Positions 20,785-32,259 of a DNA stretch of 64,000 nt are shown here, one piece after another. The notes below the pieces were generated by a model. It searched no databases, was not told the DNA's origin, and was given only the letters and a program-made list of their open reading frames with translations. Made by a program: the position numbers and the translations under genes. Within the stretch, counting starts at the first letter, position 1. The number at the start of each line of letters is the position of its first letter. Origin of the DNA: Aedes albopictus (lineage: Eukaryota > Arthropoda > Insecta > Diptera > Culicidae); the NCBI RefSeq assembly GCF_035046485.1, contig NC_085137.1:503026536-503090535 (forward strand), given 5' to 3'.

Positions 20785-21900
20785 AATAAAAATCGGGGAA
20801 GGACTGCATGCTTTGTATTTTTTGATTAGACAGGCTAATAGCTTGATCCTGTTCGCATTGTTTTGGGCCGCCAGTGACATCAGATATCGAATAGTCGAAT
20901 AACGTACGACGGGAGAGCAAACTTCATTAACATCGATCCCAAAAATCTGGAAACAGTCCTTCACGGCAAGCCTTGGATTCAGTCGCTCAACTGTATCATC
21001 GGGTCCATGTTTCCTTTTGTATACCCATTTGTTCTTGATCGCCTTCCGTCCTTTCGCTAAATCGTTCAGTATCGAGGTTTCATTTTCATGCAATGATTTA
21101 ATCTCCTCTCGCATAGCAGCCATCCATTGCTGATGACCGGATCGTTCCATAGCTTCGGTGTAGCTAGTGGGGCCATCTTCTATCTCAGAAGTCATAAGGC
21201 TTGATTCTGTGAATTCGTCTGGAGAAGTGATTGAACTTAAACACACAAAATCGGAATACTTGCCTCGGGGTTCGCGCTCCCGACCGCTGTGCCTGATGCC
21301 ATGTTGCTCTTCAGCATATCTAGCAATTTGCGGTGGCAGCTTAGTGTCAGGCTTCGCAATGACCAGCTTGCCTGCATTATATGGATGGATTTACATGGTA
21401 GCTGATCTGGTAAACAGCTGTAGAAATGCCTTCTGCCAAAAACTTTTCCATATCATTCAGCATCGACCTTGCTTTTTTTTTACTAACGTTCTATTCTTTC
21501 ACTCTGCAATTCTATTATGTTCTGATGTGTAGGGATAGGTCATTTGAGAATCACATCGTCTCACTCGAAACTTCTCTTCATAGTCGAATTTGTAAACTCG
21601 GAGCCATTATCCGTTCACATGGTTTTCATCTTGCGTCCAGTCAGTCGCCAACTTGTGCTTTGAACTCGAGGCTTGACCATACGCCACTTACCTTCTCGTA
21701 TTAACGCCATGTTCATTTAAAACACCCACGATGCATATCTCTGCATTCCTTTGAGCTTCTCCATAGCCGGTAGGTTTACAGAACTTCCAAACATTCGAAT
21801 CGTAGCTCCTGGCAGCACACACCAACACCATTAGTAGTTCCGCCATCGCCTTCGCCGATTCCTCTCGTTCCTCCGCTAGAGCTTGAACCGTCAATAGAAC
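20785..21900 (-). pseudogene. Ty1/copia retrotransposon pol remnant (integrase to RT)
   Basis: Reading leftward, a decayed integrase motif TDNGSEFTNS lies at about 21590-21615 (second catalytic D region). A linker and the start of copia reverse transcriptase follow: SYTEAMERSGHQQWMAAMRE, KGRKAIKNKWVYKRKHG, NEVCSPVVRYSTIRYLMSLA. These are diagnostic of copia pol. The RT breaks off before the YVDD active site and runs into the GAATTCC array. Several stops and frameshifts separate the pieces. No LTRs are visible. It is nonfunctional. Confidence 0.8.
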
Positions 21901-22040
21901 TCAGGTTATCTCTTGTCGGAAGAACCATTTCGGAAACTTGCCAAGCAATTATCTCAAGGTTTTGTTAACTTTGAGTCCATAATTTCTTGAGAGTAATAGA
22001 AAACGCTTGTGTACTGGTTGAGCTTCGAAAAAGTAACGAA

Positions 22041-22211
22041 AATGGATCACTAAAATAACTAAAACGGCCGCTATGAAATGAACAGATAGCGCCACCGCAG
22101 CCTTGTGTGTTTGACGTAACTCGACTGCTGTCACTGTGTTACAGTCCATATACGGTGGCGCTTTTGTTTTGATGCGGTGAGTAGCGGAAAAGTTGGCTTC
22201 AATGATCCATT
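22041..22211. mobile_element. MITE with AATGGATCA ends, copy 1
   Basis: AATGGATCACTAAAATAACT begins the element and AATGATCCATT ends it, a short inverted repeat. A homologous copy lies at 59256-59413, sharing ACTAAAACGGCCGCTATGA and AAGTTGGCTTCAATGATCCA. No transposase. Confidence 0.75.
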
Positions 22212-22299
22212 CACTTTTCCTTAGATGTAGTAATCTGAACAAGTGGTTGTTACTAAACGTGTCTAAGGTGGCAAAGAGCAATGAACAAGTCATAGGTTA

Positions 22300-22927
22300 C
22301 CACTTCATACTACAATCAATTCCTGGTGGAACTCTGTTGGAACTCTTAAGTGAGTGATTCCCCATGTAACTTCTAGAGAAATTCATCTTGGCAATCCTAT
22401 CAGTGGAACGCCTAGCGAAATTCCTGTTTGAACTCTTGGAGGGATTCCTGGTCGGACACTCAGAAAAACCCGCACGAAACTTATGTATAAATTACCAGTG
22501 AAACCTTTGAAACAATCCTCGTTGGAATTCTTGTAGTTTTTTTTTGATTACTGTTATCAGATATCAGAATGTCGGCTCCAGAGGCACGTCAATTTCCCCT
22601 GTTACAAACCTCAGATATCTTCGTATGTAATTTGAAAGTTTAAACAAACGCCGGTGGAACTGAGAATAATTTGATCTATTTTCAGCGTTCAAAATTTTGG
22701 AACTGTTATAATTTGGCCAAAAACAAGGATCCCCGCTGAAAATGACCTTACCAATATTGTGAATTCAGACAATGTAACTTTCCAACTTTTATCACAAACC
22801 AAAACTTCCTTCCGCGTAATTCATTTCTAGGACTCTCTCAGTTGCATATTAAGGATAGTAAGCATGGTCATTTTCACTCACCTAGCAATCGTTTAACTCA
22901 TTTATAACTAACTCATTTCAGAAGCTT
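22300..22927. other. Short GAATTCC-type repeat patch, then unassigned DNA
   Basis: 22310-22540 contains diverged GGAACTCTTGGAGGGATTCC-like units. 22541-22927 shows nothing recognisable. Confidence 0.45.
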
Positions 22928-23081
22928 GGGGCTGTTCATAAACTACGTAGACTAAATATTGGTCATCTTAGATCCCCTCTTGTAAGCTATTGTGCATATT
23001 AAAATTTTAAAATTTGTTTGGAACGTAGACTTTGGTCAGACCTCTTCCCCTTAAAAGTCTACGTGGTTTATAAACGGCCCC
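22928..23081. mobile_element. MITE, GGGGCTGTTCATAAAC ends
   Basis: GGGGCTGTTCATAAACTACG and, at the right end reverse-complemented, GGGGCCGTTTATAAACCACG are imperfect inverted repeats continuing TAGACT. The family is abundant in mosquitoes; related copies lie at 18172-18312 and 51802-51948. Confidence 0.75.
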
Positions 23082-23216
23082 TTGTTGCTAAATTTGCTTT
23101 GCGTAATGAACTATTACAGCACTCCTTTTAGTTTTGATCTGTTTCTTGGTGTTTTCTGGACGCAGTTTTGATAAATTGTGACAACTGCGCCGTATACCTG
23201 CTATGATCAGACTTTC

Positions 23217-23472
23217 TTAAACATGGCCATGAACATCAATGTGCAGTTTGCAAACCAATAGTAGTGGTGATAGTATACATCCTTGCCTCACTCCAGCAAC
23301 CACCCGGATGGTATCGGACAAAACACCGTTGTGCAGTACTCTGCACGAAAATGCCCTGTACTGTGCTTCAATGAGGCCGATGAGTTTCTCAGGGAGAACC
23401 TTGCGCCTGAGGGCTTCCCATATGTTTCCGTAATTGACACGGTCCAAAGTTTATTCGTTATCAATGAATACC
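23217..23472 (-). pseudogene. LINE reverse transcriptase relic, downstream half
   Basis: The minus strand encodes LYLVFID then a stop, DRVNYGNIWEALRRKVLPEK, and VAGVRQGCILSPLLL. These are RT motifs A and B of an RTE/CR1-like LINE; the catalytic FADD box is lost. The upstream half lies at 26131-26529 and is separated by the hAT element. The two halves meet exactly at the 8-bp duplication. Confidence 0.8.
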
Positions 23473-23480
23473 AGGTAGAG

Positions 23481-26122
23481 CAGCGTTCCTCAAACTATGG
23501 GTCGCGACCCACTGGTGGGTCGCGGGCTGATTTTTGGTGGGTCGCGTAGTCTCTATTAACTTATGTTAATGTTATTGCTAGCCATTTTCTATTTTTCAAA
23601 TACTCCCTTGGAGAATCCAATTCTAATATAGTTATTTTTAGAACTTCGGTTTCTCCTCAATTATTTTCAATATTTTGTATTCCCTGGCCAAGTTCGCAGA
23701 GGTTGACGGTATTAAAGTGAAGGAGTTTCATTTTGATTATTGTAATGTAGTTATCTTTAGTGAAACATATCACCTTTTTAACACTTTAATGCGCCTCCAA
23801 CGGTTCATCACGAACCGGCTGCTGCAGATGGAGCATGGTTGATCATATGCATCAGACATGCTCGATAAACATGGAGGATCCGCCAGGGCTCATTAGCGTC
23901 TATTCCCAAGCAATAGGTCCAAGTCGGTTGGATTTAAGAAGGTTTTGATGATCGTTACAAATCCTAATAAAAGTATTGTAGGATTTGTGACAGGTTTTGG
24001 AACCTTTTACAGACAGCCGACTTCAAAATGTTGTTTGGGCTCAATTTCCCACGTTTCTCGGTTGATTTTGATTAGTAATTTATTGATGTCATAGTTGCTT
24101 TTTCGAATTTTTACAATGTTAGTTGATCATATTTTCTTTAAATAAAGCAATTAAAATCGACCGAAGAACTAATAGTGAGAAGGAGATTTGCAGCACTTAA
24201 TTGTGCTGATAGATTCGAAGCTAACGTGCGAACACTTGAACGCATTGTTGACGTCAATGCGTTCGACGTGACATTTTGGACAAAAACTGACTGCTTTTAT
24301 TAACTGAACAACGTTAATTATGCATGACTAGGTTGACATTTCTAGGCTACACTTGAGAAAATGACATGATTTATCTAGGCAGGACCGATAGGACAATTGA
24401 ACGAATTTGAATATTTTTCATAGTATTTGTAGTGGGATGCATACATAATAGACAAGCAATCTTTATTATTTCAAAATTTTATTGCAGTCAAATGATCAAC
24501 TTGGCGTATTTTTGTTTATCTCTTAAATGGTATTATGACACCAACAGAAAAATATCAGAAGTTCAGTTACATGTTTCTGTGGGTTTTGGACCGATGATAA
24601 TTTAAGGACACAAGAGATGAACACAGAGAAAACGATTAACGTTCGATTGATTCGATAAAAAAAAACCAAACATACGACAACTGACTTAACGAGGAGTAAT
24701 ACATATTGAACGGAACCATACCACAAAACCAAACAAGAAGACAAACACAAACCGTGTGGCCATAACACTACATAAGCAAATCCTAACTGACTGACCAATT
24801 GAAAAATTTCCAACCTTCTACCGTATCTTTCTGAGTCAGTAGGCAACAGTGTCTTAATGGATATCATTTTCCGCGTACGGCTGGCAAACTGCTTCTGAAA
24901 GATTACGTACTCTTTTCTATCTTCGGGTCTAGTGTAGAGGTTTCAACTCTATTCAGAGTGCAGCTAGAAACCTAGCAAAAAAAATGAAAAAAAATATTTT
25001 CAATATTTTGTATTGTTTGGATTATATTGAATATTGAAACTATTGTTCTTGAATTGATTCCGACACTATGAGTTGAAAGTTTAAGCTCATAGAAACACAC
25101 TTCACACTCCGCTCGCTTCACATCGAACACCTCTTTAACGGTTGATTCAAATATTCGATAGTTGGTCAATTGACCACTCGCGGCGTTGGTATTGTTTTTG
25201 CTCCTGTTTGACGTTTGCTCACTACCGCCACCTAGTGGTGATCCGGCCAAGTATAGTACGATTAGCATTGGGCGATTGCGTTTTCGTAACGATGTTTTTT
25301 AATGAAATTTGTTCGAAATGTTACGTCTGTTTCTCGTTGTTTTAAGATTAAGTTAAAATTTTAGATCTTACTTGTGTTCTAAAAAAAATAGTTCAAGTTG
25401 TCGCTTGCGTTAGCATTTTGTGTTAGACTTACACGCCAGTTTCAGCAGTTAAAATATCAAAAATTAGAAATACCAAAAATCAGCAAAAAAAATACTGAAC
25501 TTCGACAAGGAATTTCTTTTCAACAAACTTCAGTAAAGTTAAACTTCTGTTAAATTCCGATGAAAGTCGATCATCTGGACTTAAACGGAACAACTGAAAA
25601 GTGATTTCAATATAAATGGAAATGAAGCAAGTGTGTATGAAGGATATTATTACAACATTTCAAGAGGATTCATCTGACCATTCAGTAGTACTATAATTCT
25701 AAAAACTACTTGATCTTCGCCCACTCGCTGTGAATATCTGTAGCATACTCAACCGAGATTTAATTTTTAAGTGCTGCAGAAGCATAAAATTACTAGTATA
25801 TATTCAAAGCTAGACTGGTTAAATATATTAGAAACTTGAAATCTTATCTCAAATTGTTGAGACTGATGCTGCAAACTTGGGCACCTAAACCTTTCTTAGA
25901 ATTTCGCAAAAAAAAACTAAAAGAGCACTTTAAATAAACAGATTGAGGGCTACGTAATGTAAGTTTAACACAACCTATGAAAGTGATAAAATGTATTTAT
26001 TTGAAAAGGCAGTCAAAATTTGCAAAAAAAAAACTTATTTTACAAATTTTTGTGCTGGTGGGTCGCTAAATTCTCTGAGAATCAAAAGTGGGTCGCAAGT
26101 CGAAAAAGTTTGAGAACCCCTG
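23481..26122. mobile_element. hAT transposon, 2,642 bp, inserted in LINE RT
   Basis: Left end CAGCGTTCCTCAAACTATGG then GTCGCGACCC; right end reverse-complemented CAGGGGTTCTCAAACTTTTT followed by GCGACCC. The CAGNGGTTCTCAAACT plus GGGTCGC pattern is typical of Charlie/Buster-like hAT ends. An 8-bp duplication, AGGTAGAG, flanks it at 23473-23480 and 26123-26130. Internal sequence is AT-rich with chance frames (24523-24867, 24972-25268) and no recognisable transposase. It includes a repeat shared with 18421-18590 and a CTAGGTGGCGGTAGTGAGC segment near 25230. Confidence 0.9.
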
Positions 26123-26130
26123 AGGTAGAG

Positions 26131-26529
26131 AGAATTCATTGATTTGCTCCAGGATGATACAGAGCGTGACAATACGGTTGTTGTGGATGAAATGTTCGGT
26201 GAAACTGGCAACACTGAACTTAGGAAGACGAGATGAGAAATTGAGATAGAAGTAAAAGTTGGTTGGAAGTTTAATCCTCGCAAGCCTGTGAATTTGTGCA
26301 CTAAAATGTAAGTTGTTTTATATAAATATTTGAAATTGTAAATATTAATAAATGTGTGTTCTACAGCATTGAAGCTGCTCAACGAAGCTGCTATCAGTAG
26401 GTGTTTTTTCCATGGCAAAGAGATGTCCCCAACCCAACAACGGTCCACACAGGATCGTCCTGCACGGAATCCTGCTTGCTGCCGTCGGAGGGTTGCGTCA
26501 ATCTTCTCATGTATCCGGTTAAGGATCAC
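26131..26529 (-). pseudogene. LINE reverse transcriptase relic, upstream half
   Basis: The minus strand gives LNRIHEKIDATLRRQQAGFR then AGRSCVD, the RT block before motif A. After an interruption of roughly 200 bp (about 26217-26440) comes NNRIVTLCIILEQINEF in another frame, which leads straight into the hAT insertion point. It belongs with 23217-23472. Confidence 0.75.
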
Positions 26530-26559
26530 TTTGCAGACTTCTAGACTGAGTTATATATA

Positions 26560-28093
26560 AATGAGATAAACGATTGCCAGGTGAGTGAAAGCATCCTTAG
26601 TAGTAAGCCAGTCCTAGACACCATTTGTTGCTTCTATGAGCAACTTTGATTGTTCTAGTCAGTATCGAAGGACACATTCACCTGTTGATAAAAGACTACT
26701 CTGGTGCTAGCTTCCTTTGCAGCGGATTCAAAATCATCGAAATGCTCAGTAACTATAACTATTATCTTCAATATCCTTTAATGCCTTATTCCAATGAAAT
26801 CGAAAGCCCCGGAAAGGGTACTGGATATCAATAGCAGTCGGTTGTTGCATTCCGCCAGCAATGCAATGGTTCGGGGAAAAATGCAACCCCGGTCGCATTC
26901 ACTCTCCCTATCTCACCGTGGAACAACATAACAGTTTGTTTCACTTTCGAAGCAAATATCTTGAATAATATGCAATGCACTTCGATAGCCAGCTACCTAG
27001 TCTTATCCGCTCGCATTCGCCTTTCCTATTGAATCGGATGCATTCAGCCAGCAGGAGAAGGGTACTTGTTGCAACGCTGCGCGCCTTGGATCGTTTTGTC
27101 CGAGCAGATATATTTACAAAACCGCACCAATCAACATACCGGTGCTAAATGGCCGGCCGCCCCACGAAACGGCTGTGGAGTTCCCCCCGTCGTTGTCGTC
27201 GGTCGTCGTCGTAACACATCACTCGCATTACTTTTAAACCGCGGCGTTGATGGCAGTGAATTTCATTATCACTTGCAACTTGCACACAGTAATGGGCTGG
27301 TGCGAAGCTGGTCTGGTTGAACGTGATGGGGTGCCATTGCTGACGGTGCACTATCGCACAGCCTGTTTTGGGTTTCAGCAGCTCTAGAACTAGAAAGATC
27401 AACGGCTTGTTAGTTGGTCCGATTGCCCCCACGAGAGGGAGAGCGCGCGAGTGTTGAGATAATGCGGTACTTTACACGGCCAGGCAATTTGTTAGCTATG
27501 GATAATAAATTATAAAGGCAACAATATCTTAAATGTTAAACGGAGCATTGCTGAGCTGGCAGTAGTGCGTTCGGAATCGTCAGAAGCCAGAAAGCTTATG
27601 CGGGAAGTGAGATGCATTGCAGCGTGATGAGTTGGTTTGCGGGATGTTCGAATTATACGTATCTGTGTTATCGGATTGCATGAACAAGGCGTGAATCAAT
27701 GAGGCTTCGCATCTTGGAGTTGGAATGATAGCGTAAATGCTTCATAAGCATGCGGTGTAGGAGGTTTCAGAATCAGTAAAATCTTGAATTTCAAACTTCT
27801 CAGAGAAGCTTTAACCGGAACTACTGAGATCTATATAAGTACAGGACGGAGGAATCTCTGGAAAACATTGAGGGAGAACACACAAGCAACGTATTTTTTT
27901 CCCGTTTTTGACATCCCCTCCCCCTTATAGCATATTTTCCAACACCTAATACATTATTCCGTAGTACAGTCGATAACTCTTCCTCCTCCCTAAAATGCTA
28001 CGTCATTAAAAATGGATGATCCCCAAACAAAATTCTTTTGAGCTCTCGACGCATACTAAATTAGACACCAGCAAACAGACTGCTTGGTGGCTA
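26560..28093. other. Low-copy intronic DNA, candidate regulatory island
   Basis: 26860-27470 is GC-richer than its surroundings, with CGTCGTTGTCGTCGGTCGTC and GGCCGGCCGCC segments and no element signatures. Frames at 27066-27320 and 27145-27432 match nothing recognised. 27890-28020 contains a possible eroded MITE (CATCCCCTCCCCCTT...AAAATGGATGATCCCC). Confidence 0.4.
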
Positions 28094-28498
28094 CCCGAGC
28101 AGGAATGAATAACTGACACATAACTGAAGCATACCAAAGCCAGGTATCATACCAAGACAAGGTATTGGTCGGGTGTCCAGGTAATGAAAATAACTTATTT
28201 TGGTATTTTGTAGGTATTGATACAATACCTCAACGAGTTATTAGTTTGGTGTTGAGGACTGCTTGAGGTATTATTCAATTATGGAAAAATCGGTATTTGT
28301 ATGGAAAAATCACCGATTATTATTTAGGTATGCCATACCTGATGTCATTATTCACGCGTTATGCACAGAATACACACCAGTTATTATTTGAGGTATTTTA
28401 CCTCTTATGTAGGGCTACTTAATACCTCATTCAGGTTGTAGGTATTCGGTTTTCCATACCTGAGTTAGTTATTCTTCAGCTATTTTCTCCTGCTCGGG
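28094..28498. mobile_element. MITE with CCCGAGCAGGA ends, 405 bp
   Basis: CCCGAGCAGGAATGAATAAC at the left and TCCTGCTCGGG at the right are inverted, flanked by TA (28092-28093, 28499-28500). The interior has many GGTATT and AATACC motifs in both orientations. It lies just beyond the 3' part of the LINE relic. Confidence 0.8.
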
Positions 28499-28683
28499 TA
28501 TGCGGAGTGCGAGAGTCTTTCTCGTTTGTCGGGTTAAGATCACTGCGTCCAGATTTCAGAACTATTGTGATGTATCCTTTTGCTGTGAGGTACGCAAGTT
28601 ATCTCAGGACAATGTTTGTTACTGAGATACCTCTGTATCGACTGAACTCAAGACCATCTATTATTCATGAATAGAGATCCTGA

Positions 28684-28969
28684 ATATTGTGAAATGTATA
28701 AAATACGGCAGACTTCAGTGGGCTGGACACGTAGTGCGAATGTCGGAAGAAAGAATAGCGAAAACAATATTCAGCAGAGAACCCGGTAGAGGTAGGCGAC
28801 TTCGTGGGCGGCCGCGAACTCGCTGGCTGCACGCGGTTGCAGAAGATCTACGATCCCTACACGTTCGGGGAAACTGGAGGAACATCGCCCAAGACCGACA
28901 AAGATGGTGCTCTACTATACGCTCGGCATTGGAGTAAAGTTACTCTGTAGCCAACAAGGTAAGGTAGGT
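28684..28969 (+). mobile_element. 5'-truncated RTE-clade LINE insertion, 286 bp
   Basis: It is flanked by an 11-bp target duplication, AGAGATCCTGA, at 28673-28683 and 28970-28980. It holds only the ORF2 C-terminus and ends AAGGTAAGGTAGGTAG, matching the tail of the long RTE copy. This is classic target-primed reverse transcription with 5' truncation. Confidence 0.9.
28689..28937 (+). pseudogene. RTE ORF2 C-terminal fragment
   Basis: It encodes YGRLQWAGHVVRMSEERIAK and RGRPRTRWLHAVAEDLRSL, homologous to the C-terminal RLRWAGHVIRM region of the 14832-17909 protein but clearly a different subfamily. It lacks endonuclease and RT. Confidence 0.85.
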
Positions 28970-29959
28970 AGAGATCCTGAGTTACAGTATGTGACTCCCC
29001 CATTCTGACGAGACTAGCTTTATGAAGCCAACCACGTCCTTGGGAGATAAGATCCATATGTCAGCAGGCCCTAAAAAGGGCTAGCTGAGAACTTTGAACC
29101 TACGTTGGGTGAGTGCACTGCAATAGCAGAGAATGTGTTCTGAATCTGATGTTTCCCTCTCCTCGTCACAGAAGCGGCAATTTGAGGTTTGGATTGCTCC
29201 GATCTTTTATAGATGGTATCTGCAGGGACAGTGTCCAGTTGTTAGACCGGTGTAGATGTTGAGATCCCTTTGGTTGAGACCTAATAGTTGTTGGGTTTTC
29301 TTGGGGCTTAACGTTACGAGCCTTTTGGATTGGCTCGTATGGGGAAGTGCATTCCAGTTTGATGTGATTTGACTGACCATATATTTGTTCAGTACCATTT
29401 TTACAGAGCAGTCTAAGATCCCGCAGAAAGGCTCAGGGCCAATGGACCTTTCATTAGATCCATTCCTGGATAGTTCATCAGCAATCTCGTTTCCCGCTAG
29501 ACCCGTATGTCCTGGGATTCAATATAGGTAGACTCGATTGCGTATGGATAAGTTTTTCAAAGCCAGTTGGGAATGGGAATGCACTAGCTTTGAGTTACAA
29601 GTGCAGTTATTAAGCGACTTAAGTGTCGCGTAGCTGTCAGAGAAAATACATATTTTTTTCAAATCTATACTTCCTTCTCAGGCATAATAACACACATTTT
29701 AATATTGCATATATTTCCGCCTGAAACACTGTGGGCCATTGTCCTAAGTGGACAGAGATTTTTGTTCTGAGGCCATAGATTCTGGAGCCCATCAGATTAA
29801 TAATTTTCGTAACATCTATGAATAAATTTATAGAGCCTGTTGGAACGCTGGGTTCACCTCCTTCCCACTCCTGGCGGGAAGGAATGAACATGTCGTAAGG
29901 TAAGTCATATTTGACTACCGTTTTCATCCAGTCACTACAAATTCCTATTGCGGGATTTA

Positions 29960-31108
29960 CACGGAGAAAAATATAAAGTTATATCAATCATATTTCGGTC
30001 GCGAACAAGCATATTTGTGCATTGACTTTTATATAATCCCTTTTTGAGATTGTATCACGCATAATATCATAGGACGAAGCATAACCGAAGCTTGAGTTGA
30101 TCAAAATTGTTGAACTGACTGGAGCAAGAAATATGGTTGGCTTAATAATATTATGCGTCCATCAACAATATGTATTGTTGATGGTTTGACAGCTAATTCA
30201 TTCTCATGGTATATCTAAGCATGTTTATGCTTTACTCAATTTTACACTTGAGGCTTAAACGAACTGTATCAGATGGTTGTTTTAAGCTGTTTTAAGCATG
30301 CACTAAAAAATTTCAAATGAGGTTAAATTTAGGAGAAACAATTCTATAATGGTGGTATTTTAGTTCATTATGTTCTAGTTGTAACATATTGTACTAAATA
30401 CCACCATTACAGAAACGTTTAATTATCAAAAATTTCTCTTGCACATTCTTTATTTACCTTAAAAATTTTAAATAATAACAAACTCAAGCAAGTAACCAAA
30501 AACTTCAACACTAAATGTCGCCGATTCTTTTACAGTCCCATCCATGCTTTCCGCTGGCTGGTGAAGACAGGTCGCTGGACAGATGGAACACGCAAAAATT
30601 TTCCATTATCAACGGAGCCCGGGGTTCTCTTGCCTGAACCGGGTGGTCCGAACGTATGACGTTCATTCCGGTTGCTGGTTCTTGTTCCTGTCTCGATGTT
30701 ACGGATGCCGCTTATTTTTTTGGTCATTTTTCGATTGGTGATGTACGGTTGCAAGCTGCATCTGGAAAACACAACACAGACATGAGCTTGCGAATTCTTG
30801 CACCCCATTACGAACGATTTCTTTAATAAAATTGTTACAATAAAACGACAATGCCACCGTTCTCACTATGAACTACCGCCGCCATGATGAACAAATTAGC
30901 AGCCAGGCAGGAGGCTCGGTCAACACTGGTTCAAGTAATGACATTTATGCTTGGTGTTCAATGGTGTTGATTTAAATGAAACATATGCTTGATGTAGACA
31001 TCAAATCATTATGAATCAACCATTTGAAGCAATTATGCCAAGCATATCTTCGAAGCTTGAGAGAACTATGGAAAAAGTTATATCAATCAAACAGCATTTC
31101 TGTCCGTG
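29960..31108. mobile_element. TIR element, CACGGA ends, 1,149 bp, within LINE relic
   Basis: CACGGAGAAAAATATAAAGT at the left and, reverse-complemented, CACGGACAGAAATGCTGTTT at the right share CACGGA and the subterminal block TATATCAATCA. TA flanks both sides (29958-29959, 31109-31110). Removing the element plus one TA lets the interrupted LINE read L-S-I-N-P-A-I-G in frame, which confirms boundaries. A palindrome built on TGGTGGTATTTTAG lies at about 30343-30415. The minus-strand frame 30530-30808 (92 codons, basic) is unrecognised. Confidence 0.85.
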
Positions 31109-31532
31109 TATGCTGAGGAGACCCGTAAGGTCTCCCGACCGACAGCAGTGTTTTTGTTCTCTTTAACCTTAGAGCACTTTTTTCTGCTTCCAGCTTTATG
31201 AATTGATCTAACCGGGGCATGTGAAGCATTGCGTCTAGGGCCAAAGTGGGTGTACTACGAACTGCACCAGTGATGGCTATGCAAGCGGTGTGTAAGTAGT
31301 CCTGGGACGGACAATGGTTTTATATATCCATGATCATACTTGGTTTTAGACCCCATCTTTTACCAAGGGTTTTTGAACAAACCCAATGTGTATTGAGACC
31401 CTTCTGCACAACTGATTGGAGATGAGAGTTCCAATTCAATTTTGCGTCGAATATGTCACCTAGATATTTTACTGTACGAGAATAAGTCTCGGCTTCAAAT
31501 AAAAACAACTCGCTCTCACTTGTAGTTATTAA

Positions 31533-31733
31533 GGTGAATATATAACGAAGCCACACCTCAAATTTTCAAGAGCACAAATCTGTGGAACCAAAAGACGGAT
31601 TGCGCTGAAAAGTTGATCGATTGGTGACCCGCTGGTGGTGACCAATCGATCAACTTTTCAGCGCAAACCAACCCTCGATTCTTTAGATTTGTGCTTTTGA
31701 AAATTCGAAGTGTGGCTTCATTATATATTCACC
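31533..31733. mobile_element. Foldback MITE, 201 bp, flanked by TTAA
   Basis: GGTGAATATATAACGAAGCC...GGTGACC and its inverted partner form ~95-bp arms around CGCTG at the centre; the inner 35 bp (GCGCTGAAAAGTTGATCGAT...) are nearly perfect. TTAA occurs on both sides (31529-31532, 31734-31737), which suggests piggyBac-type targeting, or TA with A-extended ends. It is inserted in the LINE relic. Confidence 0.8.
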
Positions 31734-31867
31734 TTAAGCATAAAAGCGAGTGTGTTTTGGATTGGCATCTAAGCCAAAAGAGAGGTGGATTTGTGAAAAA
31801 AATGTTCATAGTGTGGGGTCGGAGTCAGTTTAGCTTTCTATTCCGCAAAATCGTTAGCTGTTCTGTC

Positions 31868-31940
31868 TGCAGCTTAGTTGGGTAAAGCGCCTGTTTAGCG
31901 AATATGGAGTCGTGGGCTCTAATCCCTTCAGAACGCGATT
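31868..31940 (+). other. Weak tRNA-like segment, possible SINE remnant
   Basis: GCAGCTTAGTTGGGTAAAGC resembles an A box. GTGGGCTCTAATCCC is a degraded B box. Stems are not convincing. Confidence 0.3.
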
Positions 31941-31958
31941 TGTTTTCAAAAACTCATC

Positions 31959-32193
31959 TCGGCATCAACATTTCAAAAGGGCGTAACTGCATTTACAACC
32001 AATGCCTTCTCACAAAGCTGTGGAGTGTATCCCATCCCTCTCGAGCAATCCACTAGCACAAATAGAAAGATAAAATCCTCCTCTTTCGATTAATGAATGT
32101 GAATTGCGTGAGATGAATGAAATACGACCCACAGCTCTGTGAGAAGGCATTGGTTGCAAAAGCAGTTACGCCCTTTTGAAATGTTGGTGCCGA
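31959..32193. mobile_element. MITE with ~65-bp inverted ends
   Basis: TCGGCATCAACATTTCAAAA followed by GGGCGTAACTGCA...CCTTCTCACAAAGCTGTGG is mirrored by CCACAGCTCTGTGAGAAGGC...TTTTGAAATGTTGGTGCCGA. The centre is unique and noncoding. Confidence 0.8.
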
Positions 32194-32259
32194 TCTCTCA
32201 ATTTTACAATTAGGAACATTCTGTGCCTTATTATTAACTACAAGTTTTTCCAGCACTGA

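Larger units (their letters stand above)
28981..31780 (-). pseudogene. I/LOA-type LINE relic: RT C-terminus, RNase H, CCHC
   Basis: Reading leftward from about 31780: VKYLGDIFDAKLNWNSHLQ and SKTLGKRWGLKPS are the region after the RT catalytic box. Past the 1,149-bp insertion comes NPAIGICSDWMKTVVKYDLP, then RNase H: INLFIDVTK (usual form FTDGSK), VFQAEIYAI (E), FSDSYATLKSL (D) and IPGHTGLAGNEIADELS (H, D). The motif CRFCDEERETSDSEHILCYC follows. RNase H after RT places it in the I/LOA/Outcast group. A stop replaces Trp before IPGH, and other lesions make it nonfunctional. The 5' parts are missing. Confidence 0.85.

Noticed and set aside
23481..26122. Transposase gene inside the hAT element
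   Set aside because: No BED finger, RNase H-like or hAT dimerisation motif could be read in any frame.
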